Origin: Diphasiastrum complanatum | Lineage: Eukaryota > Streptophyta > Lycopodiopsida > Lycopodiales > Lycopodiaceae | Reading direction: 5' to 3' | DNA: 41,686 bases | Assembly (NCBI GenBank): GCA_029204225.1 | Contig: CM055094.1 | Coordinates: forward strand, 13,324,422-13,366,107 | In this document: piece after piece, positions 41,266-41,686 of the stretch | Layout of the letters: each line of letters starts with the position of its first letter | Position numbering within the stretch: the stretch's first letter is position 1 | Notes under the pieces: generated by a model | Told to the model about the DNA's origin: nothing | Databases searched by the model: none | Seen by the model: the letters and a program-made list of their open reading frames with translations, nothing else | Translations under genes and position numbers: made by a program

Positions 41266-41516
41266 AGTTGCTGAGAGCTCTCCAATTTTGAGAATGTCAA
41301 CCACCTATAGCAATAAGACATTCTAATCCAATCGTGGCAATTCGTGAAAAACAGTTTTTGTGATAAAGAATGGCGACAATAAGCACTTGGTTTTATGTAA
41401 GCGAACAAGGATATACGCTTTTCCAAGTGCCGATCGAGGACGCCAATGCAGAAGCGGAGCGACATCATCCCAATGTAGAAGCAGAGTGACATCATCCAAT
41501 ATGAGTTGCAGTGGAT
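41266..41516 (+). other. Region between the F accessory ORF and the 3' LTR
   Basis: Holds a short open frame with I-S-T-W-F-Y-V-S-E-Q-G-Y-T-L-F-Q-V-P and the 27-bp duplication. The first 50 bp align with copy 1 (13430-13480); the rest does not. Confidence 0.5.
41444..41497 (+). repeat. 27-bp in-frame tandem duplication
   Basis: Two adjacent 27-bp units (41444-41470, 41471-41497) encode A-E-A-E-R-H-H-P-type and V-E-A-E-stop-H-H-P-type peptides. The CGA of the first unit is TGA in the second. Confidence 0.85.
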
Positions 41517-41686
41517 CGTAATTTGTGAAATGTGGAAATTCCACTAGGATGCCACCTAAGTAGCTCTTTTGCTTATTTAAGAGACTCCCTCTTTGTGAAG
41601 AGGAGCTTTTTGCATTGTAACCACTCCATGCTTAATAAGAAGATTTCCCATGAGTTTGATGCTATACTAAGCTCCTTGATCATGAT
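41517..41686 (+). repeat. F copy 2 3' LTR, 5'-truncated, running off the window
   Basis: Closely matches 35965-36133 of the 5' LTR (same TATA-like TTATTTAAGAGACT and CTTAATAAGAAGATTTCCCATGAG... block). About the first 320 bp of the LTR are missing; the end lies outside the window. Confidence 0.85.

Larger units (their letters stand above)
35647..41686 (+). mobile_element. Non-autonomous LTR element, family F, copy 2
   Basis: The fuller F copy: 5' LTR (35647-36815), tRNA-Asp-like primer site, leader with 24-bp repeats, gag (37850-39194), pol-less spacer, accessory ORF (40195-41265) and the start of a 3' LTR running off the window. Protease, RT, RNase H and integrase are absent, as in F copy 1. 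The LTR start lies inside the copia-2 pol end, so F probably inserted into that element; the other junction is outside the window. Confidence 0.85.

Overview
The window is repetitive plant nuclear DNA. It carries remnants of LTR retrotransposons of both superfamilies (Ty1/copia and Ty3/gypsy), stacked and nested in both orientations. I see no convincing host gene, no rRNA or tRNA gene and no CRISPR array. The density of decayed, nested elements fits a very large genome. A gymnosperm, possibly a conifer, is my guess, but no marker gene proves it. All family labels here (C, E, F, copia-0/1/2) are local.

Layout. 1-5.2 kb: AT-rich unassigned DNA with a broken copia gag/protease fragment (copia-0, 2428-3397). 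5.2-6.9 kb, minus strand: the 5' end of a Ty3/gypsy family 'E' (LTR end, tRNA-Asp primer site, long leader with a repeated octamer, start of gag). 7.0-9.3 kb: a gutted copia element (copia-1). 9.3-12.8 kb, minus: the 3' end of another E copy, an LTR with a 50-unit GA microsatellite and an accessory coiled-coil ORF ('ORF3') beside it. 12.8-16.3 kb, minus: a shrunken copy of family 'F'. 16.3-19.1 kb: unassigned DNA with degenerate tandem repeats and a cluster of palindromes. 19.2-33.4 kb, plus: an E element with leader, gag, protease, an RT cut off just after its catalytic F-L-D-D, ORF3 and 3' LTR. That LTR is split by a complete chromovirus, C (25566-33204, minus), with two 1.08-kb LTRs, a CTCTT target duplication, tRNA-Met primer site, polypurine tract, gag, protease-RT-RNase H-integrase and a chromodomain. 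33.4-35.6 kb: a copia integrase-RT-RNase H fragment (copia-2). 35.6 kb to the end, plus: a longer F copy with LTR, tRNA-Asp-like primer site, 24-bp leader repeats, gag and an accessory coiled-coil ORF, but no pol.

How they relate. E and F have homologous gags with several zinc knuckles in an unusual C-x2-C-x3-H-x4-C spacing. Both have a tRNA-Asp-type primer site, a long leader with a short-motif array, and a non-pol coiled-coil ORF before the 3' LTR. F has no pol in either copy, so it looks like a gag-bearing non-autonomous family that would need pol from elsewhere, possibly from E. All coding regions carry stops or frameshifts. Several stops look like TGG or CGA codons turned into TGA/TAG, as expected of methylated DNA decaying by deamination. 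The best candidate for something undescribed is the E/F pair with its accessory ORFs and leader arrays.
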